The position numbers and the translations under genes were made by a program. A stretch of 64,000 nt of DNA from Antitrichia curtipendula (taxonomy: Eukaryota; Streptophyta; Bryopsida; Hypnales; Leucodontaceae). Each line of letters starts with the position of its first letter. Position 1 is the first letter of the stretch. The notes under the pieces were generated by a model. The model made no database searches and had not been told where the DNA came from. It was given only the letters and a program-made list of their open reading frames with translations. Location: NCBI GenBank assembly GCA_951230915.1, contig OX579640.1, positions 7,770,981-7,834,980 of the forward strand, given 5' to 3'. Of the stretch, positions 10,441 to 23,601 are shown piece by piece.

Positions 10441-12800
10441 GTATGTTTTTATATAAAAACATACACATTATATCTAAACAGATCTTGGTTCTTGTACCCA
10501 AAGATCTCTCCAAAGCTCTAAACATTCGTCAAAATTCACACTTCTACATATTGGTTTAAATACTTAAAATGACGGAAATAATATCCTTAGTCTACCTTAA
10601 TGAAGGCAGTGAACAAGTAAGGCATCAACAAGAAACAACTGAAAGGAGTAGTTCAATGAAAGGAGACAAAGTACCACAACCGCGTACTCCACTAGAACGA
10701 GTGCTTTCGTCTTGTTATACCACTCTTTTGATCTGCAAATGGGCCCAATTTTTCTTACTCTTGCAGTTCTCCTCTCTATGACGCTCAAAGCCTACGCTGA
10801 AGGATTTAATGCAGAACTCCACATCTCCAAGGTCAAGTTACACCCAATAAATAAACAAATAAAAAGTCCCTCTTGAGAGCCTGAAATAGGCAGTTATATA
10901 ATAAACCAGAACACCGGAATGGTCAAAAGTGGAAGCTACATGAAAGGAAATACATCATTTTGGAAGCTTCAGGGTGAAAAATATGCCAATAGCAGAGGAC
11001 ACAATACCCTTCATTTTTGAACAATAGAAACAAGTTCTGAAGTTACTATAATCGCCTATTAACTTCCAGAAAAGGATTTTCTACTTTTGTTTTGGGTTAA
11101 AATTCAGATTCTCTACTTCTATTGAGGGTGAAAATAAATTTCAAATGAACAGTGATGCACTACACAAAAACAACTGCAATCACAAGTATTCCATCCTTGC
11201 ACACTGCGTAGGTAAGCTTGGCACAAACCTGTTTCAGCAGATGCTGTAAAGACCCAAAAGGAGAGAAGCAGAACGAGAGCTCCCAAACTCAACTGTTTAT
11301 TTCGATTGTATTCCATTCCAAAGACCGATCTGTGAATGCCAGTGGACAACCCTGCACGTGACACAATTTAAGACAATGAGAAAGAGATCATCCCTAGACA
11401 ATCCAGAAAGTATACAAACACTCAAAGAAGAGAAAGTGACGAGCGATAAACCTTGAAGGATTTGCGGATCAACACGGAAGCATTAGAGTCATCAAAAGTG
11501 TGACTCATCAGAACTAAACAAACAGAGATTCACACTGGCACTCCTGTTGCAGTTTTGAGTCCTTTATGTGAGGACTAGTTTTGATTCAATTGTAACTATC
11601 TTTTCACCAGCAAACACAATATTCTACACTGATGTCGGTGACATGAAATATGGCCCCATCGATCTGAATTATTGATCTTTGCAATGTGAACAATCGAAGT
11701 GGTCATTTTCAAATCATGAATCCTACAACGTGTGTGACCACATTGATTTGTCCTAATGGTGAGGGGGAGAAATTACCGCCACTTAGCTAGAAAAATTAGT
11801 GTCACCACTAATTTTATTTTGTGGAAATTAGTACAATACACGACTATTTCAACCTGCACTAAACTCAAAACCGTGTGAGAGGGGTAAAAGTAGTGTGTTT
11901 TGATTTCATCACATAAGAAATATTCTGTTGAACAATATCAATTTTCAACCAACACAAGGCACATTCTCCCGTTATTTAACATCTGAATTCTGGCATTTTC
12001 ACAATACAATCAACCCAATCCATCGTTTCCAAACCTCAAACCCCTTGGTCCATTAGGGTTTAAGCCCATGACAAAGACACATTACAAGCCCTACGAATTC
12101 AACAATCTCACAACCAGTATCGCTTCAATTCATACCCCAAAATCAAAGACTAAGGTTGCATAAAACTCACCAGGCACTACAGCGGCGTCCTTAACCACCT
12201 TCGCTTACACATCGTCAAGTGCTGAAACAAAAGAAACGCTCCCATAATTCTCTCTCACGGAAACGCTGCTTTCAAATCTCCTTTGACCTCAGAAAAAGGA
12301 AACTCGAAGAGTGAAATTGACACAAACCCAACTCAGAGACTTTCGAACTCTACGAGTACAAATCAAAGAGGATGAAATCAGGCGGTGTTTCGTGGGATTG
12401 GACGGAAGAAGCTTGAAGACGTGGCATTTGGGTATTAGCGGTGAAATGGCGTGAATGGAAGGATTTGATGAATTGAGTGTGGTAAGTAAAGCATGGTGAT
12501 TTATGTGATCGAAGTGGGTTGGATAAGAATGCCTTGTATTGATTCAACACGGCAGGACACAAGCATTGTTTTTCCATACAATACTGATCGTGTGTTGAAT
12601 GCGCGCAGCTCGGTGTTAGCGTTGAGTTGAGTTTCGTGGACGGACGTTTCTATCCGTTCGTCAACGTCGCTCTTCGTTCGTTGGGTGGTTCGTTTGCAGT
12701 CGCTGGATGAAGAATGTTTTGAAGTGCGTGCTTTTATGTTCGGGAAGAACTGGCGGCTAGTTCAAAGTTAGGTGGTGGAATTGGGAGAAAAATTGGTTGT
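10441..12800 (-). other. Gene-like region on the minus strand, unrecognised
   Basis: This part is less AT-rich and holds plausible minus-strand splice signals: an exon about 12170-12220 between TTTCAG and GTGAG, one about 11453-11546 ending AAG|GTTTAT, and one about 11239-11353 between GTGCAG and GTTTGT. The last can read LSLGALVLLLSFWVF, a single hydrophobic segment. Phases of successive exons do not join cleanly, and most exons contain stops, so a coding model cannot be given. It could be a 5' leader of a small membrane protein gene, a non-coding transcript or a decayed gene. Confidence 0.3.
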
Positions 12801-14474
12801 AATTTGAAAATATCGGCAAAAAACAGGTAATTTTTTTTTATTATTTCTATTTTGAGCAAGAAATAGATAAAATAATTAGACATGGTACTTGAAAAAACGT
12901 TTCAATTTGGAAATTGAAGGAAAATAGCCAATAAAACTCAGAAAAATTCCCAACCATTGTCACATGTGCTGATGGTTGACGTATATGAAATGGATGAAAT
13001 ATATTTAAGTAGATGGTAAAAGTAATTTTTGCTTAGGAAATGAGACTACCTCTTTGTTGAGAAGAACATGTTTTCTTAGATATCAAGCTCTCTTTAAGGA
13101 ATCATCTACAATGGTGAATAATGTAATGAATTGTCTAATTATTACAATTGAACGTGAGGTTCATCATCAAATATTTAAAAATAAACAAAAGTTCAATTAT
13201 TGGGATATTGTTTTTCATTATAAGTTTTATTATACCACATAAAACAAAGATATAAGGGAATATTCAAAAAAATAAACTAATTTTATGAAGAATATTAATT
13301 ATTTGTCTCCATTGTGGTGAACATATTATTTATCTATGGTAGTGTGTGTAACACTAATTCACTAAAGTCACATTGTCTATGAATGAACCTCTAAAAGACA
13401 AAGCTAAAAATTTAGCCAATTTCTTCATTTTAGACAAGCCACCACAAGTGCAAGTTTTCTTTGCTTTTAATAAAATTTGGTGTGGACATATAATTTGCTA
13501 CCATCATTAAGGCCTACAATTTTGTAGCATTTTGATAAACCATGCAAAGGTTACACTCAAAAACTTCCCAAGAATTTTTTTCTTTCAAAGTGGAGGTAGT
13601 CCAAGTAGCCCACAAAAATCATTTTCTTAAACCAACAAAAGTTTGATGTGGTTCTCTAGTTTTATGTGTATGTGGAAAGCTTTAAATAATTTTATGATTA
13701 TAAGGTGAAAGTTATGAGGAATTTTATTTTATAAATAGTAATAAAATCTCTTCTCAAAAATAAGGTTAGAAGTTCATTTTAAAACTCAATTTTCAATCTT
13801 TTTGAAAAAAAATACAATTCCATTCGTAATAATGTCAAATGTATTGTATATGTAATTAAGCTATTAATAATTTAGTATCTTCCAATAATTTAGACCTCCT
13901 TCTACATAGTATGTTTTGCAAGAATGAATATAAAGTATTTATTTCTGCCCTTTTAATTCATATTCAAAACTTGTTTCTTTAAGATCATTTCTTTTATTAC
14001 GCTCATTTTTCTATTAAAAATTTGAAAGATAAAACCTGACAATTTACAAAAGTTGAAAGATAGGTCATTTCTTCACTTTGACAATTAAGATCATGCAATT
14101 TCCATGGTCAAACTAAAAATAAATAAATAAGTGTATGCGTTTCCATAGTAGTTTAGTGCAATTTTGTACTATCAAATTTCTAAAAGACAACTTCCTTTTC
14201 CATTTTATTCTCAATGCGCTATAAAATGTTAGTTGTGAGTACTTTCTAGAGAAGGGTTGCTATTATGTGAGTATAGGAGTGTGAGCCCATGAGCCTAGAA
14301 AATTACACATTTATAATTTAGGTGTATATACTATAGAAAGCGTCTATGATTATAGAGTATATATGTTACAAATACCTATATTATAGATATTTATGATATA
14401 TGCACCTTCTATAGTGTGTGGTATCTATATTATAGGTACCTATATTGTAGGCTCAATGCTCACAAGCTCGCATT
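12801..14474. other. AT-rich spacer
   Basis: There are only short frames. A palindromic TATA-rich cluster lies at 14320-14450. No gene was seen. Confidence 0.5.
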
Positions 14475-15115
14475 TTTGGACTCACATACTAGCACTGTTG
14501 TTTTTATGAAAGTAAATTTTTGTAGTACCACTAATTTTGTGCTCTTACTAATAGGACAAATTAAGTATTGTCACTCAATACTTTTTGATTGTTGTATTAG
14601 ATTTTGAACTAATTCATGTAGGACTGGAAAGCAAAGAAAAATTTGCACAAATGAAGATCTTGTATCTAGATTCTATTCAATCTCCAATTTGTTTGTCGTA
14701 AAAAAACTTCAAATCTACACCCTCTCTCCTATTAAATTCTTATAGTGGTTAAATATAATATTGATCATTTTTGGACTCTTGTATGGTATTAGCATTGCTT
14801 TTTATCAATGAATGTTCTTCAATTCTTCTTTTGTTGGGGAGTTCACAAAAAACTATCATGGACATTTATCCTTCAACAACTTTGATAACTCTCTATCTTT
14901 ACTAGATGTTGTAGAAGTCAAACATCTTTCATCCATAGGTATATCCATCTACTATAATAAGAGACTCTTCTAATATTTGTGTGGCTATTTGATACCTTTG
15001 ACTTTTTAGACTATATATGTGACTTTTCGAAGCCTTCTAGTAACCCGTAGAATTTTTGAGTGCCTTCTAAAGACTCTTAGTATTCTTTGAAGAAACTTCA
15101 ATCTTGCCCATACAA
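14475..15115 (-). repeat. LTR-like dispersed repeat, inverted copy
   Basis: The reverse complement aligns with about 34755-35395. Shared stretches include GAAGTTTCTTCAAAGA, GTAGATGGATAT and GAACATTCATTGATAA. No gag or pol frames are adjacent, so it would be a solo LTR if it is an LTR at all. Exact termini and target duplication were not resolved. Confidence 0.5.
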
Positions 15116-16539
15116 GTCTTGGAACATTGTTGTTAAATTTTGTATTATATTATTAAGAAACTCCTTTAGGTTCTTTGTATTATGAACTTTTATTCTCTTT
15201 GATAGTCATGGGGTTTATTGGAAAGATTAATAGGTATTGCACATTATCAATTTTGGTCTTTTTGGATGGTTATTGGATTTTGGAATTTAGGTTGACAAGT
15301 ATTGTACATTTATGTTCTTGTATTACAACGGGTTATTGTATCCTTGATAGAAACTTTAAATTCAAAAATGTCTTGGAGTTCTTTAGGCCTTCAAGTTGTA
15401 AGATAGACGAACCCATCTATTTCCATTTATTGTGTTGGTTGTTACATCTAAGTAGCATTCATACTCTTCAATGTCAGTTTTTTATCTAGTTAGAATACTA
15501 TAAGAACCTTTTGATGGACATTTTTGAAATGAATGCTCAAGGAAGTTACCTTGCATAAAATGTTGATGGATTCTTAGTTTCAATAAAACATATGTTATAT
15601 TTTGTTAAGAAACTAAAACAAAACAAAATACTTTTCTTTCGTTAATTTTTATATATAAATATAAAATAATACTTTGAAATTTTTTATAAAAAAAGAATTG
15701 CATTTATATTACACCATGCTGATCACTATATAGATTTAGATAACCATACAAATGTTTAAATAATAAGACAAAAATCATCATTTTTATGAATTTTTTAAAG
15801 CTATATACTACTAAATTGATTTAAAACAATCTATTAAAAAGATCTTGTCATGTTTCACAATTCATATATTTTTTGAAAATTACAATAAACATCTTTCTTT
15901 TTAAAACAAACCTCTAAAATGTTCAAGAAGTCATATATTACAACACATCTATGTTTTGTCACAAATCCTAAAATATTGGGACATACAATTTTGACAAATT
16001 ATGAAGACAACCATAAAACCCACAAAATTTTGACATTGAATAAGCCAACAATTCTAATGTGGAGACAAAAGATGGCTAAATTGTTAGTTTCAATGTCACA
16101 AAGTATTACCAACATTCTATTACTTCAATTGTAAATTAGTCTCTAAATCTCAACAATTATAGATTTAGAAACTTGGAGCATTGATAAACCATCAATCCAT
16201 CATCCTTCATTCTAAAATACCACTAGTCCTAAAACCATGTCAAAATTCAATTAGAAAAATTCACTCATTGCAATATTAGACCCAATAAGCTAGTATTGCT
16301 TTAACCACATATCTCATTTCTTACAATCAACCTTATACCTAATAGTTGACAAGAAATACTTCTAAAAATAAATATCCAAGTATTTGAAATATTATATGTG
16401 TGTACGTCTGAATATATATATTATATGGACAAATATGAATCCTTCTATTTTGAAGATCTATTAAATTGCATTTGCCATTTTCAATTGATTCAACAAGGAA
16501 TATTGAATCTAACCACTAAGTACAATTGTCTATCTCCTT
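15116..16539. other. AT-rich spacer
   Basis: No recognisable gene. Frames at 15175-15489 and 15919-16134 have no domain signature and no supporting splice context. Confidence 0.5.
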
Positions 16540-19500
16540 GTCCCTTTACGATAGGATAAGAAATTCAGATAAATATTCTAATCTATTATACAATTAATAT
16601 GCTTGGCAATACTTCTATCATTGCACAATATAGAATTAACCATTTCCCATACACCTTGGTTGGTCAAATATCCAAAATTCATACGTAAGAGATGTCCTTA
16701 GTTTACAAGAGACATTCAAAATCTAAGTATTACTATGGAAGTGGTAATTTATGTCAAGATTGACAATGTATTAAAGAATAGAAGTTGAAAAAAAAGATGA
16801 CAATGTAGTCAAGAACCCTATAGCTAAGCAATTCTTTTTGATGAAAGACTCTTCATATGCTACGCACAATCATCATATGAAAATGAGCTCTTAAATGCAA
16901 AAAACACACATTAATAGAAGAAATGTGATGAATTTCTAGGCAAGAGTTTTTTTTTACGTTATATATGCCAAAATAATCAATATTTTAGTACATTGACTGG
17001 AAACAACACGGTGAGATTGATTGCTGAATAACTAATGTATAGTGTATGGAGAATGTGTCCTTATTCGAGGTTTTCTAATGCAGGTTGAAGACTTGTGCTG
17101 ACCATGTTCTTTCTCCACTACACTGAATAGTGAGATTAGGTTGCTCCTCACTAATTTCTTGACATTCTATACTATATAAATATGTACTCTCATTGTTGAA
17201 GGATGTGGTACATTAGGATCCGTGTGTGTTGCATGGGGTGGTGCACTAATTCATTGCCCAAGTTTAGAGAGTCACATGCCAACATGCGCCTCCATGTGGA
17301 CAAACAGTGGGTCATGAGGTAACTTCTCTAAGTAAGGCAACCTATAGTAGAACCACCCATTGTCGACCAGGGACCCATCCCCAATTTATAGGGTATACTA
17401 TGTCCAACCAAGTTTGCAATAAATTTTCAACCAAAGCTTTGAATGTGCTTTTTCTCCTTTTCAAATTTAAGACTAATTGAATCATGACACATGTTCCAAA
17501 GTAGTGAGCAAAAAATAGTTCTTGAATGATTGGCACTGGACGACTCTAAATGTCAACTATAGGTTTGGACCACCAGACGGCTTCCAAAATTCATAGTAAT
17601 TTCAATTCAAGGCATAAAATTACAAAAAATTGCAATCTCCTTTATTTCTATCTTCCTACATGGTAGAAAATTTACATGCCTTATACTGCTCCAAAACATG
17701 CACATATTGCTTATTTAAGTGGTCGACAATGAGTGGTTCCACTAATTGTTAAGGCAACCCAATTTCACTATTTGGTGTACATTTAATTTAAGGCCCAGTT
17801 ATTTATCTATTCTATTTATTACATTTGAGGACGTGCAAGACATCGTTCAAGCAACGAGGAATGAGCAAAAATCTGAGTTCTAAACCAGGAAGTGCAAGTG
17901 TATGTCGAGATATCGATTCAGGAGCTTCGTACCTTGCATTCAGTGCGTCATTTCCCCCATTCCACTGTCTTGCATTCCGGCACCCTGACGCTGTGATCAT
18001 CATGGGGGAGTCTTCTGTGTGCTCCTTGAATGTTATATAATTCCCGGAATAGAACGAAACTTATAACCTACGGGACTTCCATAGCAGCCCAGACAGAAGG
18101 AATTGGAAGTGACAAGCACGTACATCCAGGACTCGAAACTCAAACAATTTGCCCTGGCCGGGTATTCTTCATAGTCCAAGCACACTGTAGCAATCTGTTG
18201 ATTTGAGGGTAATCATTGACTAATTATGCGTCCCTGTGGCAAGAGTAACGAGTGACAAAATCACACATTGCAAGCATCGATTAATGAAGAAACAAGCTAG
18301 TGCTCTTAGAAACAGTAACAATTCGCAGGAATGCAAGACTCACAGTGGAATGGGAAAAAAGACGCACTGAATGGCTTCTGCTACTGCCGCTGCCGGTAAT
18401 GGAAGCTGCCAAAGGTTGTCCTTTCCTTGATGGCATGACACGGCCATGGAGTCCTCCCTGAAATTCGAAGAACCAGTACATTCAGTTACTTGCTTGTGGC
18501 ATCCCATGCGCGCGTACATTTGACTATTGCCGGCCTGTCATTATCATTCCATAATGGCAGGTTCAATTTTCGAGGTAGATTTGTCACCATCCCATTGGAG
18601 AGTCAGAGAAAGTCAGAGAAGGATTATAACTGATAATTCATCCCCTCTTTCTACACCCTCCGATTTGCAAACAGTCCACATATAGACGTCTCTGATGAAG
18701 TTCAAGACTTGCCATTATGTCCGGTAATGCTCTTGAGCCTCCCGGCTCTCGAGCATTACCTAGTCCATAATCCAGGTAGCAATGAGTTTCTACGCATTTG
18801 TAGTAATGTTTCGAGGCACGAGATATAGCAAACAAGTTCGTTCCTTCAGTGACTCAGTCATGCACCTTTCAAAACTATCTGTAGACAAACAGGCCGAAGA
18901 GTACCCGCGCACCTGCTGAATAATTAAGAACAGGTACTACGCGCACCATCTAACTTGCCAACGAACTGTTTCTCATCAATAATGAAAATCGTCTGTTTAG
19001 CTTCTTTCATACATTATATCCTGCCCAAACGAAACGCTCACAACCCGAACTACAATCTCCAAACGAAAACTGCGCTATTCAAAGAATTTTTAAATTAACT
19101 CTGATTGTTCTATTTGATAGTATTCTAGACAGGAGAATTCCAGCATGAAGTTTCTCGCACAAGCACAAGGCCAGCCAATGGAGGAAGAAGGAAGGATCAG
19201 CTAGGGTGCTACGCTATGCATTTTGCATTTGGGATCTGGCCTGCTCTGCACTTGCACTGTGGTGTGGATCGAAATCGGTGCAGCACTAAGAAATATAACT
19301 TCGGCTACTCCAGCCTCACACCGCCTGTTGGCAGGGTCCGCTATATCTGAAGCCCTGGTTAACTTCTGGCGTGCGAAGAAGTTGTGTGCTGTCATTTTGT
19401 GCGCGGTTCAAAATATAAACTAAAATAGCTTCAAAACAGATTAAATTATAATTATTATGAGTAAACAGCTTCAAAACTTACAGGGGCATACCTAGTTCTT

Positions 19501-21870
19501 TGTCCGAGGACAGTGAGTGTTACTGGAGCACATTTGGGACCGCAGGTATGGCTGCAAACTAACTTATACAATGGCTCCATATTTCCAAAGCTTCATTGCA
19601 TTCTTCGGTAGTGTTGAACGACCAAATTTTCCTATAGCTGCATTCTGGTCATTCACCTGAACCTGTAGCAACACTTGTCTGTAATAGTTGGTTGAGTGCC
19701 AACTCTGTCTTTCTTGAACTCAAGATTTGAGAAAATTTGTGCCAAAGGAAGAAGATGTTGAAGAATCACAGCACCTTGAATACCATGATTCCTCCTTGAA
19801 TTAGCAAATAGTATTACGCGCAACGTGGTTGCATCACTTCACTCAATAATGTTATATATGATCGTTTCTGACTTACGTCTTCTGATTCATTGCTGTTTTC
19901 TTGGACCAAAAAACTTTGGAGGACTTAGTTTGATGCCAGCAAAACACAAAGCTACTGAGTTGCTGCAAGTGTCGAAAAAGGAGTTGATGAACTGGTGTCG
20001 CCGTTTCCTCGGGAGTGGGCCAAGTTGAGGCCCGAAGGACTGTCGTGAGTGAAAGCTTAGATCAGTTCAAGAAGAATCTGGAGTATTACCCCGTCAAGCT
20101 CTCGTTTCCCAAGTATTAAGTAGGAGATTCACATTGCATTCAAACTGATCAGCAGCCAGTTCTTTGATTTGCGGCAAAAATGCAGTGAGATTGCAGGAAC
20201 TTCAATTCATGTGCTGTTTTGCCAGGAAGGAGAAATGTTTCACCGTTGCGGTCATTTAAAAAAGTCCATAATTATCCTGTACATCACCAGTTCCTCTACC
20301 CTCTCTTGTTGAAGAATACTGGTAGAAATTTATGGAAATACCAAGCGTCTCTACAACAGAAAAGTGGAGTTCTGTGGACTGCGGTAAAAATAAACGGTTT
20401 TTCTAAGGTAATAAAACTCAAGCATATACATACTTACAGGTTGCTTCTTAAGTTTTTTTGTCTCTATCCCAAGGGAGAGACTAAGCAATGGGTGAAAAAT
20501 GTAGAAGTGCTCAAATCCAATGAAAATTAGATGTCAAATTAAAATAATGAATACTTGCATCATTCCGAAGAATGAATTTTCATATTTTATTGATCGTAGA
20601 ATTGTAACATTTGGTGGAGGAACAGTAGCATCTAACAGTGTTCACCTAGGGTGTTGATTTTCAACTACAAACAATTTAAATCAAATTTAAATCAAATAGA
20701 ATTATCCTATCTGGTGGGTCGATCAAACCGACTTTCGTTGACAAGCAGATTCCCAGTTTTATAGTGTCCACGTGTCAATCGGTTGGCATGGGACATCCAA
20801 TCTTCTTCCAGGTCAAGCCGGCCACGAGAATCCAGTGGGTCATGCAGACTGTAAGTAATAACTTAAGTAATTTGTAAAATCGGTAGATCTTGCCAACTGG
20901 TGCTGCAGGATTCGTCAGTTGATCTCTGTCGTGTGGAGCCCAGATCGACCGCATTCATAGTGTGTGGCCTTGCTTGCCTGGACAAAGTCTTGCCGGACTG
21001 CGTCAGTTACAGTACGGGAGGGAAATGTCAGGATGGTTCGTTTCAGTAGTGTCTGCAGTCTCTGCACTTGTGGGGAAGATTGTCTGCAAATTTGTTCCAC
21101 TTGTGGATCTCCACTTGGCTTGTCCGTGCTCCTTGGCGAGTTGGCAATTAATTTTATTTGCATTAAAAGCGAACGATCGACACTGATCGGTGAATATCCG
21201 AGAACGAGTTGTACGTTACCGCGTTTGATTGAAATTACTGTTCACGAGGCGGTTCCAATAATACCATTCCCGAAAGTTGGCATGTCGATTAGCAAGATGT
21301 CGGAGTTCTCTAGATCTAATATTTGCAATTAAGATAGTGAAACCCGTCTCAAACGAACTGCCACCATAGTATTAGCATGGCTGTCATCCCGCAATACACT
21401 GCTACTGGAGCTGGGGACGAGTAAAGTACCCACCGGCCACCACCGGGAGCCTCTGGGTGTAAAACAAGTGCATATCTTGGAGAGCACGTTCACAGAGCTC
21501 CATGAGCTCATGTGTCGTTCGAGAGCAGTCTGCCGGCATTTCTGGTTGACATGTATGATCCTCGCAAGTGCTTTCCTTCTCTGTCCGATCGCCCTTTGTA
21601 AGTGCTGGTAGTGTTTAGAGTTTGCTGCTCGTCTTGAAACCAGGGGAAGTGGCCTCAAGAGAGATCTGTTGATACAGCCACGAGGGAATAGTGATACTTG
21701 CACGGCTTGGCAAGCTTGGTTGCCCACATCGGGGTTATCAGTTACGTCCTGCTTGAGGATTCACTTCCTGTCCCTTTGATGTGGCTGATGCTTTAGAGCA
21801 CACTCTGTGAGAATACGCTGTATCCCTTCCGTTCCCTTCTTCATGCTCTGGTTCGATTAAGCACTTGGTA
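16540..21870. repeat. Segmental duplication, copy 2 (partner 4390-10440)
   Basis: This is collinear with copy 1 but lacks most of the ABCB remnant (only about 19215-19405 still resembles the tail of that region). It lacks element D and carries extra sequence at 17140-17780 and 18180-18480. The piece at about 17330-17730 also aligns with 33820-34200. The copy runs straight into the 5' region of the ROCO gene at 22158. Confidence 0.75.
20676..20679. other. Unoccupied TTAA target site paralogous to element D
   Basis: The left flank GTTGATTTTCAACTACAAAC is shared with the left flank of element D. A single TTAA and ATCAA then follow, as on the right flank of D. Confidence 0.8.
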
Positions 21871-23601
21871 TACAGTGCCCACGGCCTGCTGCAAGAACCT
21901 CACTTGGTTTTGACATGTTGCAAGCTCGTGATGGCTTTGAAGTCGGGAGAGACGATTGAAGGTTAGCGACGACGCTGTGTGACTTGGGAAGTACGTGGTT
22001 GAGGTATTTGGATTGCACAGCAGGGAGTAGGGTCGTTGGGGTTTGGAGGACAAACGCGAACGCGGCTGCAAGCGTCGACCTCTTCTGATCACCGTACCGC
22101 AACTTCTTTTTTGTCTTTGAGATTTTCCACTGAAGCTGCATCGGGGTTGAGACCAGCATGAGGAAGCTTTTCGCTTTCCTGGTGCGGCTGTTTAGCTTCT
22201 GGACTTGGCATGATTTGTTCGTTCGTTGGCTTCGGAGTCCTGCCTCCCATCCTGCCAGCGGAGAGACTGCGGAGCCCTTGCCTTCCCATGAAGGGCAACA
22301 AGATTCGGAGTTCGCCCGCTTTCTCTCTTCATTACCCGAAGATGGACGTGGGGTTTGGCGTTTCTATTTTTGTGGAGACTGGAAAGTCAAAATTTTCTTC
22401 GGACGCTCTTCTTTTACTATACTCCATGGCACCGGCGTAGGACCACGTTATCGTGAGTTTCTTGAGGCTGTTGCTTCGTCAGAAATTGAATTCGAAGAAG
22501 TGAGTATCTATCAATATGGGGACGACTGTTGCCAACACGTGGAAGCATTTGCTGATGCCCTCCGCCAGTCTGACAGCACATTCAGAATATTGCGTGTTTA
22601 TTGTCAATATGGCTCCGCAGTCTGATTTGCCAAATGTGTTTCAAGTGTCCTCTTGGGAAACGATGCTATTCAGCACCTCCACCTCCACCTCGGATCCGGC
22701 GCTCTAAAGGAAGAGATGGACAAGGAGGGGGCTGCAGAGTTTATGGCTTTTATTGATGTGCCCCATGTTTTTCCAATCCTCAAGACGTTCTCAATGTATG
22801 CAGGGGCTTGCAATTTGGATGGAGAGGGAATGGAGCAACTCTCGAAGCCCTTCCGAGGCCCTCATGGTGCACTTGAAGAACTCAAATTTTGGGGTTTATC
22901 ATCAAATGCAGAGCTTGAACAAATAGGTGGCATGCTTGCCTCAAACACATCCCTCAAAAGACTTGAGGTCCTTGGAGGGCCAATTGAAGTTGAAAACACC
23001 TTCACAAGAGGATACACCAGCATAGCAACTGCATTGTGTACCAACCAATCTCTTGAAGCCCTATGGTGTCAAATTCATAGTAGCACGGAGTTAAAGATGT
23101 TGTTGGATCCATTGATACCTAAGAACAATAGTCTTCAATGCAATACAACCCTCACCAAACTTACATTATGGAACTCAATTGGAAGGGAGGAGGGGACTGA
23201 AACCTTAGTTGATATGATCCACACGAATACATCCTTATTGGATTTGGGTTTGATACAGGTGGACTATTTGTTATTGGATGACATCCAAGCGACTGAGAAT
23301 GTTTTGGCCATCCTGGAAGCCTTAAAGACCAACAAATCTTTGAGGAGAATTTGGTTTTTTAGGTATAAAGCAGTCGGTGGTTACAAAGTACTTGGAGCGA
23401 TGATGGACTTGCTCTTGGAGAATCACAACATTGAAGACATTGATTTGGCTGACACACGTTTAAGTAAGTCAGGAGATGCGGACTATGTGCTTTCTGCATT
23501 ATCCAAGAGGAAGAAAATGAAGTTGTGGGGTATTATACAAAGCATGGCAATTGTCAATCTAACATTTGGACGAGTGTTTTTGTGTGGGGCACCATTTGCC
23601 G

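Noticed and set aside
19825..20028. Frame containing KHKATELLQVSKKELMNW
   Set aside because: It looks protein-like but is isolated in the segmental duplication, matches no family I can name with confidence, and has no consistent continuation.
22862..23044. Minus-strand open frame under the ROCO exon
   Set aside because: It is a shadow of the plus-strand coding frame, with no splice signals or known domain.
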